Source of the DNA: JBKJVQ01 sp046717125
GTDB taxonomy: Bacteria > Pseudomonadota > Alphaproteobacteria > Rhizobiales > Methyloligellaceae
DNA length: 5,404 nt
Direction of reading: 5' to 3'
NCBI GenBank assembly: GCA_046717125.1
Contig: JBKJVQ010000227.1
Span: 1 to 5,404, forward strand
The position numbers and the translations under genes are program-made. How positions within the stretch are numbered: the stretch's first letter is position 1; each line of letters opens with the position of its first letter. Positions 4,529 through 5,404 of the stretch are shown here, piece by piece. The notes beneath the pieces are model-generated. The model ran no database searches and was not told the origin of the DNA. It saw nothing but the letters and a program-made list of their open reading frames with translations.

Positions 4529-5404
4529 ATGATCGCGATTGGGGTGCCCGCCGAAGGAGAGGACGAGCAGCGCATCGGGCTGACGCCCGAGACCGTCAAG
4601 AAGCTGGTCAAAGCGGGTGCCAGCGTCACCGTGCGTTCGGGCGCAGGTGAGAGATCCCACTTCTCCGATCAGGATTACAGCGCCGCAGGCGCCAAGATCG
4701 CCAAGACCGACGCCGATGCGGTTGCCGATGCCGACATCGTGCTCACCGTCAGGCGGCCTCAGCCCGCGGTGGTCAAAGCCATGAAGAAGGGCGCGGCCCT
4801 GATCGGCATGCTCGATCCTTTCTCCGATGCCGACGGCCTCGATGCGCTCGCCAAGTCCGGTGTTGCGCTGTTCGCCATGGAGCTGATGCCGCGCATCTCC
4901 CGGGCGCAGAGCATGGACGTGCTGTCGTCGCAATCGAATCTTGCGGGTTACAAGGCGGTGGTCGATGCGGCGGCGGCCTTCGAGCGCGCGCTGCCGATGA
5001 TGATGACGGCGGCGGGCACGGTGCCCGCTGCGCGCGTCTTCGTCATGGGGGTGGGCGTTGCCGGCTTACAGGCCATCGCCACGGCGCGCCGCCTCGGTGC
5101 CATCGTCACCGCGACCGACGTGCGCCCGGCCGTCAAGGAGCAGGTGGCCTCGCTCGGCGCCAAATTCATCGCCGTCGAGGACGAGGAGTTCAAGCAGGCC
5201 GAGACCGCGGCCGGCTACGCCAAGGAGATGTCCGACGCCTACAAGAAGAAGCAGGCTGAGCTTGTCGCCGAGCACGTCAAGAATCAGGACATCGTCATCA
5301 CCACGGCGCTGATCCCAGGCCGCGCCGCGCCAAAGCTTATTTCACGCGCCATGATCGAAAGCATGAAGCCTGGCTCGGTGATCGTCGATCTCGCCGCCGA
5401 GCGC
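4529..5404 (+). CDS. pntA: NAD(P)+ transhydrogenase alpha subunit, NAD(H)-binding part; runs off the right edge
   Basis: This is domain I of the inner-membrane proton-translocating transhydrogenase, which passes hydride from NADH to NADP+ using the proton gradient and so supplies NADPH. The first 292 residues are present. In the short form common in alphaproteobacteria (about 375-385 residues, a separate dI subunit) roughly 85-90 are missing at the right edge. The N-terminal alanine dehydrogenase/PNT-like part begins MIAIGVPAE with EQRIGLTPETV. ELMPRISRAQSMDVLSSQSN (118-137) is the family signature; R122, Q127 and D130 correspond by spacing to the RQD loop of the Rhodospirillum rubrum enzyme. 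The NAD-binding Rossmann motif is GVGVAG (174-179), with ATDVRP at the end of its second strand. DIVITTALIPGRAAP (254-268) follows. The start is set by GGAG at 4520-4523. The frame is clean and codon use is typical of a GC-rich gene. It diverges from the phasin gene; pntAB partners would lie further right. Confidence 0.96.
   Translation, partial: MIAIGVPAEGEDEQRIGLTPETVKKLVKAGASVTVRSGAGERSHFSDQDYSAAGAKIAKTDADAVADADIVLTVRRPQPAVVKAMKKGAALIGMLDPFSDADGLDALAKSGVALFAMELMPRISRAQSMDVLSSQSNLAGYKAVVDAAAAFERALPMMMTAAGTVPAARVFVMGVGVAGLQAIATARRLGAIVTATDVRPAVKEQVASLGAKFIAVEDEEFKQAETAAGYAKEMSDAYKKKQAELVAEHVKNQDIVITTALIPGRAAPKLISRAMIESMKPGSVIVDLAAER

Noticed and set aside
4481..4933. Minus-strand open frame of 150 codons inside pntA
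   Set aside because: It is antisense to the highly conserved pntA coding region and has His/Gly/Arg-rich shadow composition.
5058..5312. Plus-strand 84-codon frame of Ser/Pro/Arg repeats
   Set aside because: It is an out-of-frame reading of pntA; the low-complexity composition comes from GC-rich third positions.

Overview
The window looks like a piece of an alphaproteobacterial chromosome, most likely from the order Hyphomicrobiales (Rhizobiales). This rests on the high GC, on a class I poly(3-hydroxyalkanoate) synthase and a short alphaproteobacterial-type phasin side by side, and on a split-type transhydrogenase alpha subunit. No genus can be named from the sequence alone.

Three genes are intact. 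A class I PHA synthase (phaC, minus strand, 996-2858) makes the polyester. A 125-residue phasin (minus strand, 3781-4158) coats the granule. Divergent from them on the plus strand is pntA (4529 to the window edge), the NAD(H)-binding part of the proton-translocating transhydrogenase. These fit one theme: the transhydrogenase makes NADPH, and NADPH is the usual reductant for the acetoacetyl-CoA reductase that supplies PHA monomers. That functional link is inference from gene proximity. No PhaB gene is in the window.

The rest is mostly debris. Positions 1-135 hold a fragment of a ParB-like/DNA methylase protein, and 137-273 hold a possible, weaker continuation in two frames. Positions 304-504 (minus) resemble a Phd/YefM antitoxin with no toxin beside it. 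Positions 505-917 show nothing I recognise. Positions 928-975 are a thiolase N-terminus with its own ribosome binding site, which stops matching after about 16 codons and runs straight into the 3' end of phaC. Between phaC and the phasin lies a c-type cytochrome gene (3166-3702, minus) that can be read only through three single-base frame changes and ends at a premature stop. Just upstream of it sits a short possible C-terminal remnant of another gene.

Overall the locus reads as a PHA/redox gene group whose flanks have been rearranged and eroded. I found no RNA gene, CRISPR array, complete mobile element or convincing rho-independent terminator. I saw no clear novel multi-gene system. The most informative features are the thiolase/phaC junction and the frame-broken cytochrome.
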